Of a stretch of DNA of 64,000 nucleotides, positions 13,413 to 25,500 are shown in pieces; the stretch's first letter is position 1; every line of letters begins with the position of its first letter. Location of the stretch: the NCBI GenBank assembly GCA_020086605.1, contig JACBWW010000008.1:8165260-8229259 (forward strand), in the 5' to 3' direction. Made by a program: the position numbers and the translations under genes. The notes below the pieces were generated by a model. The model did not search any database. It worked only from the letters and a program-made list of their open reading frames with translations, and had not been told where the DNA came from. This DNA comes from Lanius collurio (lineage: Eukaryota > Chordata > Aves > Passeriformes > Laniidae).

Positions 13413-15644
13413 TTTTTGTTGGGTTTTTTACTGATTTTTTCATAACTGAATTGGGATCAGATAATTTCTAATGTTTGTAACTAATTGTGCTTAACCTAAA
13501 TTATTAAAGTTAGATTTAGCTTTTTGGAAGTGAATTCCTTCCACATGGGAAAAAGATGAAGTATGTCTAAAAACGTTAACTGTTAATTTGTGAACGGTCT
13601 GCTCTTTTATCAGTGAGAAAATAAAAAAAGCTACACATTGCTATGTTTTGCAAGTTTCAACAGCTTCGTTTTAAGGAATAGGTACTAGGACAGAGTAGAA
13701 ATTTGGTTGCTAATGGCCTAAAGTCTCAGAAGTTGTACATGCGTAATGCCTTAATGGAGAGTATTTAACACCTTAACATTTTCTTCAGTTTTATGCTGAA
13801 GTAACAACGAAGAGATCTGTGAAAACATGTCTTTTAACTTCTTTTGAAGCTGAAAAACAGGTGACTGTGTTGCAAGGAGTTGGCTTCCACTGCTAAGAAA
13901 GTGCAAGCCTGATCTTCTTTATTCTTTCTGATCATGTTAAGTATCCTCATGTGACAGAAGTAAGATCATGCAAAATGGTGTATTAATGAGAAGCCAGCTA
14001 ATACAGGATATTATGTATCGGCAGAACCTCTGTGTCTGACTTCTGCCTCCTACTTGAAATTAGGAACAGGTGTCCAGGATGGGTATCCATCCTGCTCGTA
14101 ATATCTTATAGCTTGAAGTTTGTGTTTAGGCTCTTGCTGGAGCTGAACAGGATAATGTCGCATGCAGATGGCAAAGGCATGCGGGTTGTTTGCCATACAG
14201 CATAGTATTTTATTTGTATTTAAGAGATGGAACTATTTGAGTCAGGTTTATTTAAAAAAGGAAAGCCATCAGGTTTTCATTGTCTGCTGTGTGTGAATGT
14301 AAATGAGAAAGATGTCCATTGCTGTTATATTGCATCATGTGCAGCAGTAAACTGGAGTAGCTGTTGAAACAATGTCTGTTAAACACTAACTATCAATACT
14401 ACAGTTTTATTAGTAGTAGAGAAAAAAGAGGGAACTTGTCATCTGTGACTTTGTCTGATATGTTCTCACAGCTTGAAGTTGGTGGAATATGAGTAGAAAA
14501 GAATGCCACAATTAAAACCAAAATATGTTTGTCTGGATTGGCTAGCTAGTTACATAACAGGCGTCTCTATTGCTTACTGTGTCTGGAAGTTTTACTTTAT
14601 GCTCTTTTGTTATGTCACAGTATTAAGTAGAAGTCATTATTCCTTTGAGAAAAGGTGAAACTTTAAAAAAATGTGTATGTGAATAGACATGATATTCCAG
14701 AAGAAATATTTTTGGATCTTGTATATACAGTATGAGTTAAAAAGTGCTAGCACTGGAATAAATTTGAAGCTAAATGGTTGATCAATTAGTTTCAAAATGA
14801 AAAATTTTAAATTACTATTTCATAATAAAACGTCCTGTGGTCCTAATGGAATACAATGGATTTGTGGAAAGAGGGGGGGAATGGTTTGTAGCAAGATATA
14901 GGAGTGGGAAGATATGAACAGAAAATATGTCATTTAGAACCAAGACGAATGAGAAGCAAGATCTGAGGCTTATTAGAGATACAGCCTTGGTAGACACTGT
15001 AAGGTTGATAGAAGCTGTGGAAGGAGAAACCAAAGGAAAGAAAAGCAGTGAAGGTTTTGTTCTGCATAGCATGAGAATTAATCCAGGTTTCATGGGATCA
15101 AGGATTTCTTTGTTTTATAAGAAATAGTCTCTAAACTGAGTAGAATAATGGTTGGCTGTCTTCTGTCTTCAGGCAGACATACCAGCTTTAGTGATTACAA
15201 ATTGCTTTTTGCTGCTGCCGCTCCTACATACCAGCAGAAGTGTGTGGATGACTTGGAATTTGTAGAAATACGTACTATACTGTAGAATTCCTCTTTCTAA
15301 TAGGAATAAAAAAATCAACTTTTTGAAGATTTCTATGTTTTCACTTAGTGGGAAATGTTAAAATCAAATATATTCTTGTAACTATTTCCCTATATGGGTG
15401 CAAGATGATATAATTACATAGGCTTTCTTTCCCTGGCCATCTGCCAGGCTTCAGGCTCAGCCTCTTTACTGTAAGCCCTTTGCATCTTTCATTCTTTATT
15501 GAAATAGTACAATGAATAAATCAGGGAATTGTGAAAAGTAAAAGCTTAGGAAGCTCTTGAAAGATGACAGTGCTATAGAGTACAGAGACACCAGGCAGGT
15601 TGTTAAGCAGAAGGTAAAAAGTAGTCACTGTTTGTACTAGGTAA

Positions 15645-16585
15645 AGGTTTTGGTAGTGGGGACCCACAGAAGCTGATTGAAGTTTCCCCCATGTCCAGCA
15701 AAGCCAATGCCAGATGGTAGCAAGATGGACCTGCTGGTGGCCAAAGATGAGATCATCAGCAGAATTGGTAGTGCCACTGGAATAACAGATTTAAGAAAGG
15801 GAAGGAAGTTGCCATGCTGAGGCAATTGCAGCCAGAAAAGTGAGGAGTGGGAGTATGTGAGAGAAACAGCCCTGCAGACACTCAGGTCAGTGGGGAAGGA
15901 GGGTGTGGAGATGGTCCAGGCAGAAGAGCAGATTCCCGTGCAGCCTGTGGTGAAGACGATGGTGAGGCAGCTGTGCAGATACCCACCTGCAGCCCATGAA
16001 GGACCCCATAATGAATCAGGTGTTCCCAAGTAAGGTGGTGTCCCTGTGAGAAGCTCCTGCTGCAGTGTGTTTGCTGACAGAACTTGTGACCCTGTGGGGG
16101 ACCCATGCTGCTTTAGACTGCCTCTGAAATACTGTACTCCTTTGGAAGGACATGTGTTGAAGAAGTTCATGGAGTGAACTTCCTGTGGGAGGGACCCTAC
16201 ACTGGAGCAGGGGGTGGAGGCTGAGGAGAAGGCAGCGGCAGAGACAAGGTGTGATGAACTTAGAGCAATGCCCATTCTGTCTCTCTGTACTGCTCAAGGG
16301 CAGGAGGGAGACAAAAGCAGAAATGAAGTTGAGCCCAGGAAGAAGGGAGGGGAGGGGGGAAAGGTGTATATAGGATTTGGGTTTATTTCTCATTAACCTA
16401 CCTTGATTTGATCGTTAATAAATACATTAATTTCTCTGAGTCTGTTTTGTTTGTGACAGTAACTGGTGAACGATCTCCCTGTCCTTCTTGTAACCTGTGT
16501 GTCTTGTTGTATTTTCTCTGCACTCCACAGACCAAGTACGGGAGTGACAGAGGTTTTGATCTGCACCCAGCCAGGGTCAATCCAC
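15645..16585 (+). mobile_element. Avian ERV LTR element, sense orientation, about 940 bp
   Basis: The order of blocks matches a well-known bird ERV LTR. Upstream are repeated phrases of the type 'CCCTGTGGGGGACCCATGCTG' and 'GGGACCCTACACTGGAGCAG'. Next come GCAGCGGCAGAGACAAGGTG followed by TGATGAACT, then a G-rich GGAGGGGAGGGGGG tract, then GTGTATATAGGATTTGGG. After that come the polyadenylation signal AATAAA at 16417-16422, GTAACTGGTGAACGATCTCC and the 3' end CACCCAGCCAGGGTCAATCC. Boundaries are approximate and no target-site duplication is evident. No gag, pol or env frame was seen. The 212-aa minus-strand frame at 15637-16275 is antisense to the LTR. GC content is clearly above the flanks. 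Confidence 0.75.
16417..16422 (+). promoter_or_regulatory. Polyadenylation signal AATAAA inside the LTR
   Basis: An exact AATAAA hexamer at the expected position of this LTR family, before the CATTAATTTCTCTGAGTC block. It lies in the same orientation as PTPRD, so it could in principle act on the host transcript; nothing here shows that it does. Confidence 0.45.
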
Positions 16586-17148
16586 TGTGCTATTTGACCG
16601 TGTATATGTCACATATATGGCTCTTTTTGAAATAAGTAATGTCTTCATGAACAAGATCAATTTTTGCTACTACAGTTTAATGGCAGCCTAAATAAATATT
16701 TGACATCAGCAGTATGATATGTTACAGGCTTTTCAGGAGTGAAAGAGGTCAATGACAGTCATTAAATATTTAAGCTTTAAAATAGTCTCTTGTGGGAGTC
16801 TTCATATGTTACAGTTTGAACAAAAAATTGGAAGTTCAGAAGCATGCTGATCTGTCTGCTTGCAGACTGCTATGCTGACAGATGTACCAAAATTCAGATT
16901 CACGAAACCAGTGGTGTTTATCATTATGTAGCATAGCTTATTTGTATCTCTTTTACAGCTCAGAAAGTAAATGTGTTACTACATACTACAATACAGTGAT
17001 ATTTTGTAGCAGGAGAACCGAAGTCTCAACTGCTGTAAGCTATTAAACTGGAGATGTAATGTATTGGCTGGGATGTTTATTTCACTGGAAAACAGAATCT
17101 GGAGTGATCTGAATGATGAGTATGTAAGAGAAACTTCCTAGCAGATAA

Positions 17149-17530
17149 GAATCATAGAATGGTTGAGGTTTGGAGGGACTTGGAAGGACGTGTAGTTCAG
17201 AACCCTTTGCAATGGACATGGATACCTTCCATGTGGACTATATTGCTCAAAGGCTCATCCACACTGGCCTTCAGCACTTCCAGGGATGGGTCCCATGCCT
17301 CACTGCTCTCAGAGAAAGAATTTCTTTCTTAAATCCAATTTAAATATACCCTCTTGTGGTATAAAACCTTCACCCCTTGTCCTGAGACTGCAGGCCCTTG
17401 GGAAAAGTACCTCTCCATCTTCTTTTAAGACCCCTTCAGATACTGGAAGGCAGCTATAAGAACTCCCCAGAACCTTGTACATGCTGAACAACCTAGTCTC
17501 AGGTTCTGGTATGAGATTGAGCATTTTGGG
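17149..17530 (-). mobile_element. CR1 LINE, 3' fragment, minus strand
   Basis: The + strand starts with GAATCATAGAATGGTTGAGG, the reverse complement of a CR1 tail. It continues through GGGACTTGGAAGGACGTG, CACTTCCAGGGATGGGTCCC and CACCCCTTGTCCTGAGACTG, and ends near CTGGTATGAGATTGAGC. This is the standard 3' UTR plus C-terminal ORF2 order read backwards. The 71-aa minus-strand frame at 17309-17524 is a remnant of the ORF2 C-terminus (LNLIPEPETRLFSMYK), with no function expected. Confidence 0.85.
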
Positions 17531-19041
17531 TATCTACTGGCTGCGATACCATGTTTCCTGAACTGAAACAAGACATTAGATTTCTGTTACACTCAGTGGA
17601 CAAAATGAAAAATAAAGAGTAATTTCACCCTAAAACGTGAGATTGGAGTCAGTTTCCTGATTGAGGGAGTATTTTGTGTTGGTGGTTACAACTTGAAGAC
17701 ATACAATGTATTTACTCTAAGCTCTTAATTTCTCACTTCATTGAGATGTGTTCTTTTCTTAATAAATGAGATCACTGACTACCTTTCAGTAGATTTTCTG
17801 CAATTTTCATATCTATGAGTCAGCAGCACATAGCTTCTTGTGAGTCAAGCTGATGAATGTTGTCCTCTGATAATTCCAAACTGGAGTGCAGAGATAGTGA
17901 CTTCTTCTAATGATATTTTGTTTTGGAGGCCATTTTACAGATTTGTGAAAACCTGAATTGCAGACTATTAAGAAAGATAAGCAAAAGTTTAGTTTTCTGC
18001 AGTTATCCACAAAGAGACTTAGTAATCTTCCCTTCAGCTGTGTTTTACTCTGCTAAAAATGCAACAGTTGTTAGAAATTTAGCAGATTTGATTTTGATGA
18101 CGTTCCTGCAGACTAAAACTCTCTCATGCTTTCAATGGATTGTGTTAAGTTTGGCAAGAGTCAGCTGTCTGGCCTTACTTTGTACATTGACTATAAACAT
18201 TTTAGGGGGTAAGATTAAGATTGTAAGCATTCTTTGAGAAAGATGATGCTAACTGTTTCTGTTGCATATAGCAAAGTCAGATCCTATTTTATAAGGGTGC
18301 TGAATGTTCTGCAAATACCAAATAATGCTGATTTATTTGTTTATTCGTTTGTAATGTAATTCCTGTTCATCCTGGTTTACCCATTTATTAGCTTTAATTC
18401 ACTGGAATGTTTCTTGATTTCTTCCAAGATTACAGGGAGGACTAACAGACCTTGAAGAAATTGATAATGTCGGTCAGTAGAGAAACTTAAGGCCCACCAC
18501 CAATGTAACCTGGACATTTATGAGGACTTTTGAAATCTGGAGACATGATGAAATGCTTCAAAGAATTGCATTTAATGCGTATGGAGATTTCTTATGTAAG
18601 GACACACGGATATGTACTTGGCATCACTTCACAGGGAATACTTTCACTACAGGCTGTTAGAATTTGTAAATTCCATGTAAATTTTTTATGCTGTAGGATC
18701 AGACCTAGGTTTACCAAATGCATGAAAACATCATAGATTTCCTTTCATTGCTACAAACCAACTTTGCGTACTCTCCTGTATCTTGCCATTCAAAAAATCT
18801 GAACTCTAAACAAACAGGGTATATAAATTTGAAATGTTTGTATCTCTTTCTCTTCTCCTTTTAGTTCATTACCTTATGAATATAACTCTAGAAATTAGTT
18901 ATGATTAAGAGAAATTAAAATTAATTAGCAACTAAAACTAATTAAATAAGAATAAATATTAGGATAAACAGATACCTCTTTTCTACTTGCTGAATTGCAC
19001 ATACTTCTGGAATAATATTGCAGAATTATTCTTGTCCCTTT

Positions 19042-19324
19042 TCTCTGGTGACCAGTGACAGGACCTGAGGGAACAGCATGAAGTTGTGTCAGGGGAGATT
19101 CAGGCTGGGTATTAAGAAAAGGTTCTTCACCCAGAGGGTGTTTGGGCACTGGAACAGGCTCCACAGGGAAGTGGTCACAGCAACAGCCTGACAGATTTCA
19201 AGGAGAGTTTGGACAATGCTTTCAGACATGTCGCACAGGTCTTGGGACTGTCCAGTTCAAGACCACAATTGGACTTGATGATTTTTGTGGGTCACTTACA
19301 ACTAGAGTATTCTGTAGTTCTGTG
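19042..19324 (+). mobile_element. CR1 LINE, 3'-terminal fragment
   Basis: Blocks in CR1 order: GACCAGTGACAGGACC, GGGGAGATTCAGGCTGGGTA, TTCTTCACCCAGAGGGTGT, GGGCACTGGAACAGGCTCC, CCTGACAGATTTCAAGG and a degenerate end ATTCTGTAGTTCTGTG. It belongs to the same subfamily as 1175-1387 and 52371-55690. The short open frames on both strands here are repeat sequence. Confidence 0.88.
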
Positions 19325-22300
19325 GAAAGAAATTCTGTGCTTATACTTTCTGAGCGAAACCAATATCCAGTCTTGATAAATTAATTTTAAATACTTCTGA
19401 AGAAATTTTTATTACAAACTCTGAAATTTTCGTATTTTGTCTGCAAAACTTAAGCACAATATGAATCAGTTAATTAGAAACATAGGGGTTTTTTTCTCTC
19501 ATAGGAAGCTAGGCAAAACTCCCATTTACTTACCAGCTTTCTGTGCATTGTAGTATGAATGCTTGTCACCCAGACAATTATTTCATAACCTATGGAATGT
19601 ATCCTATATTCTCTTGTGTGTCTGTGTGTGTGAGATAGCTAACAACTGCTGGCTGACTAATAGGACTCAGTTGTGGTTACTTGATGTGGTGAGTCTTTGC
19701 TAGAGCACAGGTACAAGTATTATCAGTTTATCCACCCAACTTTGAAACAGTCAGCACTGGTCTGGTGCATAAGGAGCTAAGCTTGCAAACTTTTTATTTT
19801 TGGAACCTATCTAACTAGTAACCTGGTCACAGTGCTGTACATGTGCTTCTCAAGCTGAATCTGAAAATAATGGACTAAATCTTCAATTTACGTAAATTTC
19901 GGCAGTATCAATTTTATTACTGAGTTTCGACCAGCTTACAGTAATGAAGAAATTAGGCTACTTATTTAAGAAGTCAGTTTACCTGTTCATAGTATGCATG
20001 TTTTCTCAGTTTCAAGAAAGGGAAAATACTTTACATAATTGGAGATATGTCATAGGTAGAATCTCTTGAATGAAACATAGTATCAATTAATGACTTAGGC
20101 GACTTTTTAATTAAATTGAAAGACAATACATTCAAACCAGTCCTGTCTTCCAATATTGCTTAACTTGAATGATCTTTTACAGAAATTTAGTTGTGTCAGA
20201 AACCTAGTCAAGTTTGGTTGCAGTGTGGCAGTTCACAAAAGAAGCTGTTCCACCAAAATCTCTACTTATGTTAATATGCATGCATGTTCACCAGGCCATA
20301 TATTGGACAACCTTCATTTTGTGAATATAATTAAAAATCTTTAGAAGTTCTTTAGGTGTTTTGTCTTGAAAAACAGTACTGGTGCTGGAGTCTTTCATGA
20401 CCATACAAAGTCTAGCAATGTGATCAAAAGGCTGGCTCTATTTAGGAATACCAGACAGCAGGTTTTCTTTGGCACCATTATTTCATCTGTTGTGATCTAA
20501 AGCAAAATTTAGTGTATTGTTCACAGCATTTTAAGAATCTAATACCTTCCTTCTTACAAAAGCAGTTAAGAACAGAAAGGCAAATCCAAAATGGGTTTAG
20601 TCATCTACATGAAATACCCAGGGTGGAATTTATTTCAGTACTCTGGTTGTTAAGTTTTTGTATCATTCACTTAAGCACTCAGTTCTATGGTGGCCTTTTT
20701 AGACATTCGTCTGATTTTGGGAGTAAGATAGCTGCTCCTGTAAGTAAATGTCTGGACATTGGAGGTAACTGTATGACTTTTTAATCTGTTCTTCATTGTT
20801 CATTCACACAAAAGTATGCACACCTGCATGACTTTTATTGTCATTTGATTTCTTTGAGAAAATAGATTAATTTAGTCAGTCCTGAAAGGTCACAATGAAT
20901 CAGAATGTGGGGAAGAACATGAGTATTTTCAAATAACAATGATGCGGACAATCAGCTCTGGCTCCACAGTGTAACATCCAATATTTTTCTCTTTGCAGTG
21001 TTTGGCAATTAAAATTACTTTGTCATAGGGATCCTACCTTTTAACAGTGCACTGCTTTAGCCTTTGGAGTAATTTCATACTTCTTCGCTGTGGTGCAGAG
21101 GAATCACCTGTAAACAAGATAAGAAAGAAATTGAGGGCATGGTGGAAACATTCACTGGGAAATGATCAGAAAGCTTAAGAAATAAGCCCTTACTTCGATC
21201 AGAAAGGACTTAAATTCTCAGATCTGAGAGAACAGGGGAGGCTCAAGATATGTATCGGATAAAGAACTCAGTTCCACTTGAGAAAAGAAAATGTGCTGGT
21301 GGATTGAAAAAGAAATTTGACATTCAAGTGTTATAGGAGATTTGAACTTGGAGGTCACCAGTATGGAAAGATTTACACACCTATACGAAACATCATTTTG
21401 ATAGTTACAAAACTAACATCTTTGTAATGGATTGCAGAAAGCAAGGGAGCTAAGTGTGTGTAGTGCAGTATGGATTGGTATAGATTTTTTGGTGAGAGAT
21501 TATAAGGAATTTGAAAGTTTCATTCTTCAATAGTTGTATCTGTTCTGAAGTTGAACATAATTTTGACTGTATAAGATATGCTCTCGATACCTTAACCGCT
21601 TGGCAGACAGTGTAGCCTGGTTGTCTGCAAGGTCTGTGTAGTTACTTTTATGCCTGCTTGAAGGATCTGTGGCTAACAGGTAATTGTACTTCCTTCCCTT
21701 AATTAAAACTGACTAGAACATGTGTATATGACTGTAATTACAAGATTTACTGAAGTATGGGTAAACTCAAAGGTGAGGGATGCTTTTGACATGATTTAAA
21801 ATGTTGAGGTTTTCTTCTGGTGCTGTAAATATGTACATTTTAGCCTTATGCTCTCAAATGCAAAAACATTCTTTCAATTTTTCATTTTCTTTTTTTCTCC
21901 TTTTTTGCTGTGGTAAGTCATATAGTCATCTCTGTAAGTTCTGATTTTTTTTTACATGAGACTGGCAATCTGTAACCTTGCTCTGAAAGCATGATTGTTT
22001 CTTTGAAAAATCAGCATAATTTCTTAACTATAGAAGGTGAAGTATGTCTTCTTTAAATTAAGCTACCTCAAGATTTTTTTCTTGTATTTCTTTCTTCTGA
22101 ATTTATAACAGAAGATAATTTACTAAAAACCTGGTTCTGTATACAATATATTAATTTCTTTATTCTTGGTGTCTATGTATCTGGGCATATAGCTCTTTGT
22201 TTCTAGGAAGGAATAGTTGCAAAAATTTGACTACTCTTGTCCTAGTAACATGGAACAACTTCAGAGAAGATACTACATTCAATGACTAAGAACCTTAAAA

Positions 22301-22510
22301 TTAAATGAAAAAAAACATGGTTAGCTCATTATGTTTGTAGCTTCTGATACCAGAATGGAGTTCGTTGTCCAGTAGAGGCTTCTGCATTGGGAAGACTGAG
22401 AACTATACTTCTTTTCACTCTGCCCAGCAGATATGTTCCTATATACCCATGCACAACTAATTACATAATCACAACAAAAGACCTTTATAGAGAGAGTTGT
22501 TGTTATGCTA

Positions 22511-22549
22511 CAGGCTGATACAAAAGTTAAGCATGTTTGTATCAGCTTG
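22511..22549 (+). repeat. Perfect short hairpin, 14-bp stem and 11-nt loop
   Basis: Arm 1 is CAGGCTGATACAAA (22511-22524) and arm 2 is TTTGTATCAGCTTG (22536-22549). All 14 positions pair, 13 Watson-Crick and one G-T, around an 11-nt loop (AGTTAAGCATG). Pairing stops abruptly outside. It is too short for a typical animal miRNA precursor, and no known element was recognised. Confidence 0.7.
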
Positions 22550-25500
22550 CTATGGTACTGTCTATTGAGGAGGGAGAAAGCACACAAAGGTTTAAACCTT
22601 TTATTCTTAATCATCTAATATGTTGCTGGGGTTAACGCCAAACACATAAAAAATACATGTGGTACTTCAGTTGGCTGATTTTAATCTCTGTCAGTAGTAA
22701 TTTTATATTAATTCTTCTCCCCACCTTCCTTTTGTTTTGGTATCATATATTGTTTTTCATTGTATTGATATTATTACAGTAAGAAGTTAAGAGTACTGAA
22801 ACCAAAAACTTCAAAGATTTTTTCCTTGAGTTTTTTGAAAGCTGTCTACTTTTAAAGGAGGATTTGTTTTACAAGAGCAAGCATCAAAGTCTAACTTCTC
22901 AATTTTCATTGCTAACTCTAATTAGAATTTTTTCCAGCTGTGTGTGCCAGCTTATGACACAGTAATATGCCAAAATATTGGACAACCAGAAGCTGCTTTT
23001 CTAAAGGCATTCAGTGAAGGAACAATACATGTAGTAATTGATTCTTGTGATTTATGAACAACACAGTAATTCATTCAAGAGGTTTTACTGTTGTTTTATG
23101 AGCGGCCTTGCATGTTAAAAAACATAAAGATTAAATTACAACTTTCCAGACAGCCCTTGGGAACAAGCAACTTTCATGCACACTAAAATCAAAGCTTTCA
23201 AACACTCTTAATTTTTTACTAAAGATAGGTGACTGACTGGCAGTATAGTAATATGTCAAGATCTTCTTTTTACTTACATTTTTACTTTAGTAGACATACA
23301 TAATCCCTCTGCCCCGTTTGACCATTAATTTCTGCTTTTCTTTTGCTTTTTCTAATTTCTCTTTTTATAAAATGAGCTATTTTGTAGCTTTTTTTCTTAT
23401 TCTTGTCTGTCCATTTTATCTTTATTGGATATTTCAGGCCAGATGTTTTGAGTTCTGTTTGGTGACCTGCTATATCCATTGCATCCCCAGGTTCAGTAAT
23501 CTAACCTCATATGAATTTGTGTCAGTAGTTTCAGTTTTGTTGTGAGAAATTAATTTCTGGTTATATTTTTATATTCAGAAAGAAAAAATCAGAGAAAAAT
23601 TCAGAAGTTTAGCACAAATGCAGGTTTTATTCTACCTTTTATAGTCTTTCTATAAGCAGTTTGTAGCTTTGATGATGGAGAGCAGTGGCTGATCACTTGA
23701 TATTTTCTACGTTTTGAATAGGCCATTGAGATTAAGATATACAGAAATACGAACCCATTGACAGCAAACCAAGGTTCTCACTTCACGAATAAATAATCTG
23801 CTGTTTTCAAGTATACACTAAAGAGGTTGCTGAAGCTTGATGTGGAAAATGCAATTTTCCTAAATCTCTAATTTCTGATCGTGCATATTAGATCTAAACA
23901 TATCTATACATATTTACTGTTACCTAGATGAATATTTTAAGTAAGTGTTATAATTAATATTGTTTCTTAATTAAAGCATTCAATTCTATTATTTTAATGG
24001 ACACACACAATAATAATTATATACCACTGATTTGAGTTATGATGCAGGGTGATACATTTTGCAGAAATGATTTATTATCATTTATAGAAGATAACCACTT
24101 AGTGTCAAAACGAGCAGTTCTTACTAAGTACACTTGTGCAGTGTGAGCTTATGTCTTTAGAGAAAAGAGTGTTAATTAAACCAACATTTTGCAATACTGA
24201 TATACAGAGGACTGCAGTTTTCAAAAGCTAATAAGTTTTTCAAAGAGCTACCAATTTCCACTGACACTTCAAATTTAGATTCGAGTGTGGTTTGTTTGTT
24301 CATTTTTGCTTTCTTTGCCCTGATAGAAGTGTCACCCGTGTAGTTAAGTAGATAGGACTTAAACTGGAACATTTCATTCAATGCGTGAGCACAAATCCCT
24401 GCGCAAATTTTGTAAATACAGTGTTGGTAACAACTGTAATACTTCTCCCTATGTTTTGTGACATAATCTAAGTAGCATAATCCTGGAAGTAAGTAAATTC
24501 AGACATGGAGGTTAAGTAATTTGCCTGAAGCTAAACAGCGAGCAATTAACAGAGATGGGATTAGAATTACAAAGTTTTGGCTGTCAGCCCTCTCTTCTGT
24601 CCAAGAGCCAGCTGCCACTTTCAGTGCTTTTGGCTTCCAGTTCTATCTCTTGAGACTAAACTTCAGTGATTTTTTTTCTTCATACATCTTAGATATGAAC
24701 TTTAAAGGAAAGTATGACTAGGACTTAATATTCCTTTTTATTTTTATAACAGTTGTAAAGAACATATCTGCCTTTGCAAGAGAAATGAAGAATGAAATCC
24801 TTCTTGGTCATATTTTAATAATTTCTGCTTTACTTTTAAAGATGGGCATGAATCATGCTTTCTAATTATGATAGAGATTTCGGACTGAAAATCTCTATGA
24901 CAGGGCAAATGTAATTTTTTTCTTTATTTATTTTAAGAAAAAAGGGCTTTATTGTGTCATGCAAAGTCTTATGTCCTTCTTTTAATAGCCCTTGACTGAA
25001 TATCAGCTGTATGTAGTGTTACAATTTCTTGATATCTCTTTTAAAAAGAAGAATAAATATATGTTAAAGAGAAAAGAATGAAAGGTATAATTAGTGAGAG
25101 ATAGATGAGATAGCTGTAAGCTAGACACAGCACTGCAGGTTGGGATTATCTACTTAGATATATTTTTAACTACTAAAAATTACATTGAGAGTCGCTGAAG
25201 TAACATGACTAAACATGCAAGATTCTTGCAAAGCAGGTGTAATGTTATACAAGATATCGAATAATTATATTTTCAGTGATTTTAGATATTAGGTGGTAGA
25301 ATAGATGTCCTTGTATAAAGTAGTATTACATTTCAGAATTAAAACAGAAATGAACTTCTAGTAATTAGAGTTTACCTTTATGTGGTGATACATTTCTTTT
25401 GATTATATTTCTGCTTTTTAATCAAATCCATGATCCAGCAACACCTCTGTTGTGCATATCTTTGTATGAGGTTTTAGTTCTCTTATTCTTATATGCTTTA

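Noticed and set aside
15637..16275. 212-aa minus-strand open frame, and the 125-aa frame overlapping it
   Set aside because: It lies antisense to the bird LTR element at 15645-16585, is rich in Ser, Pro and Leu as GC-richer noncoding sequence tends to be, and has no recognisable domain.
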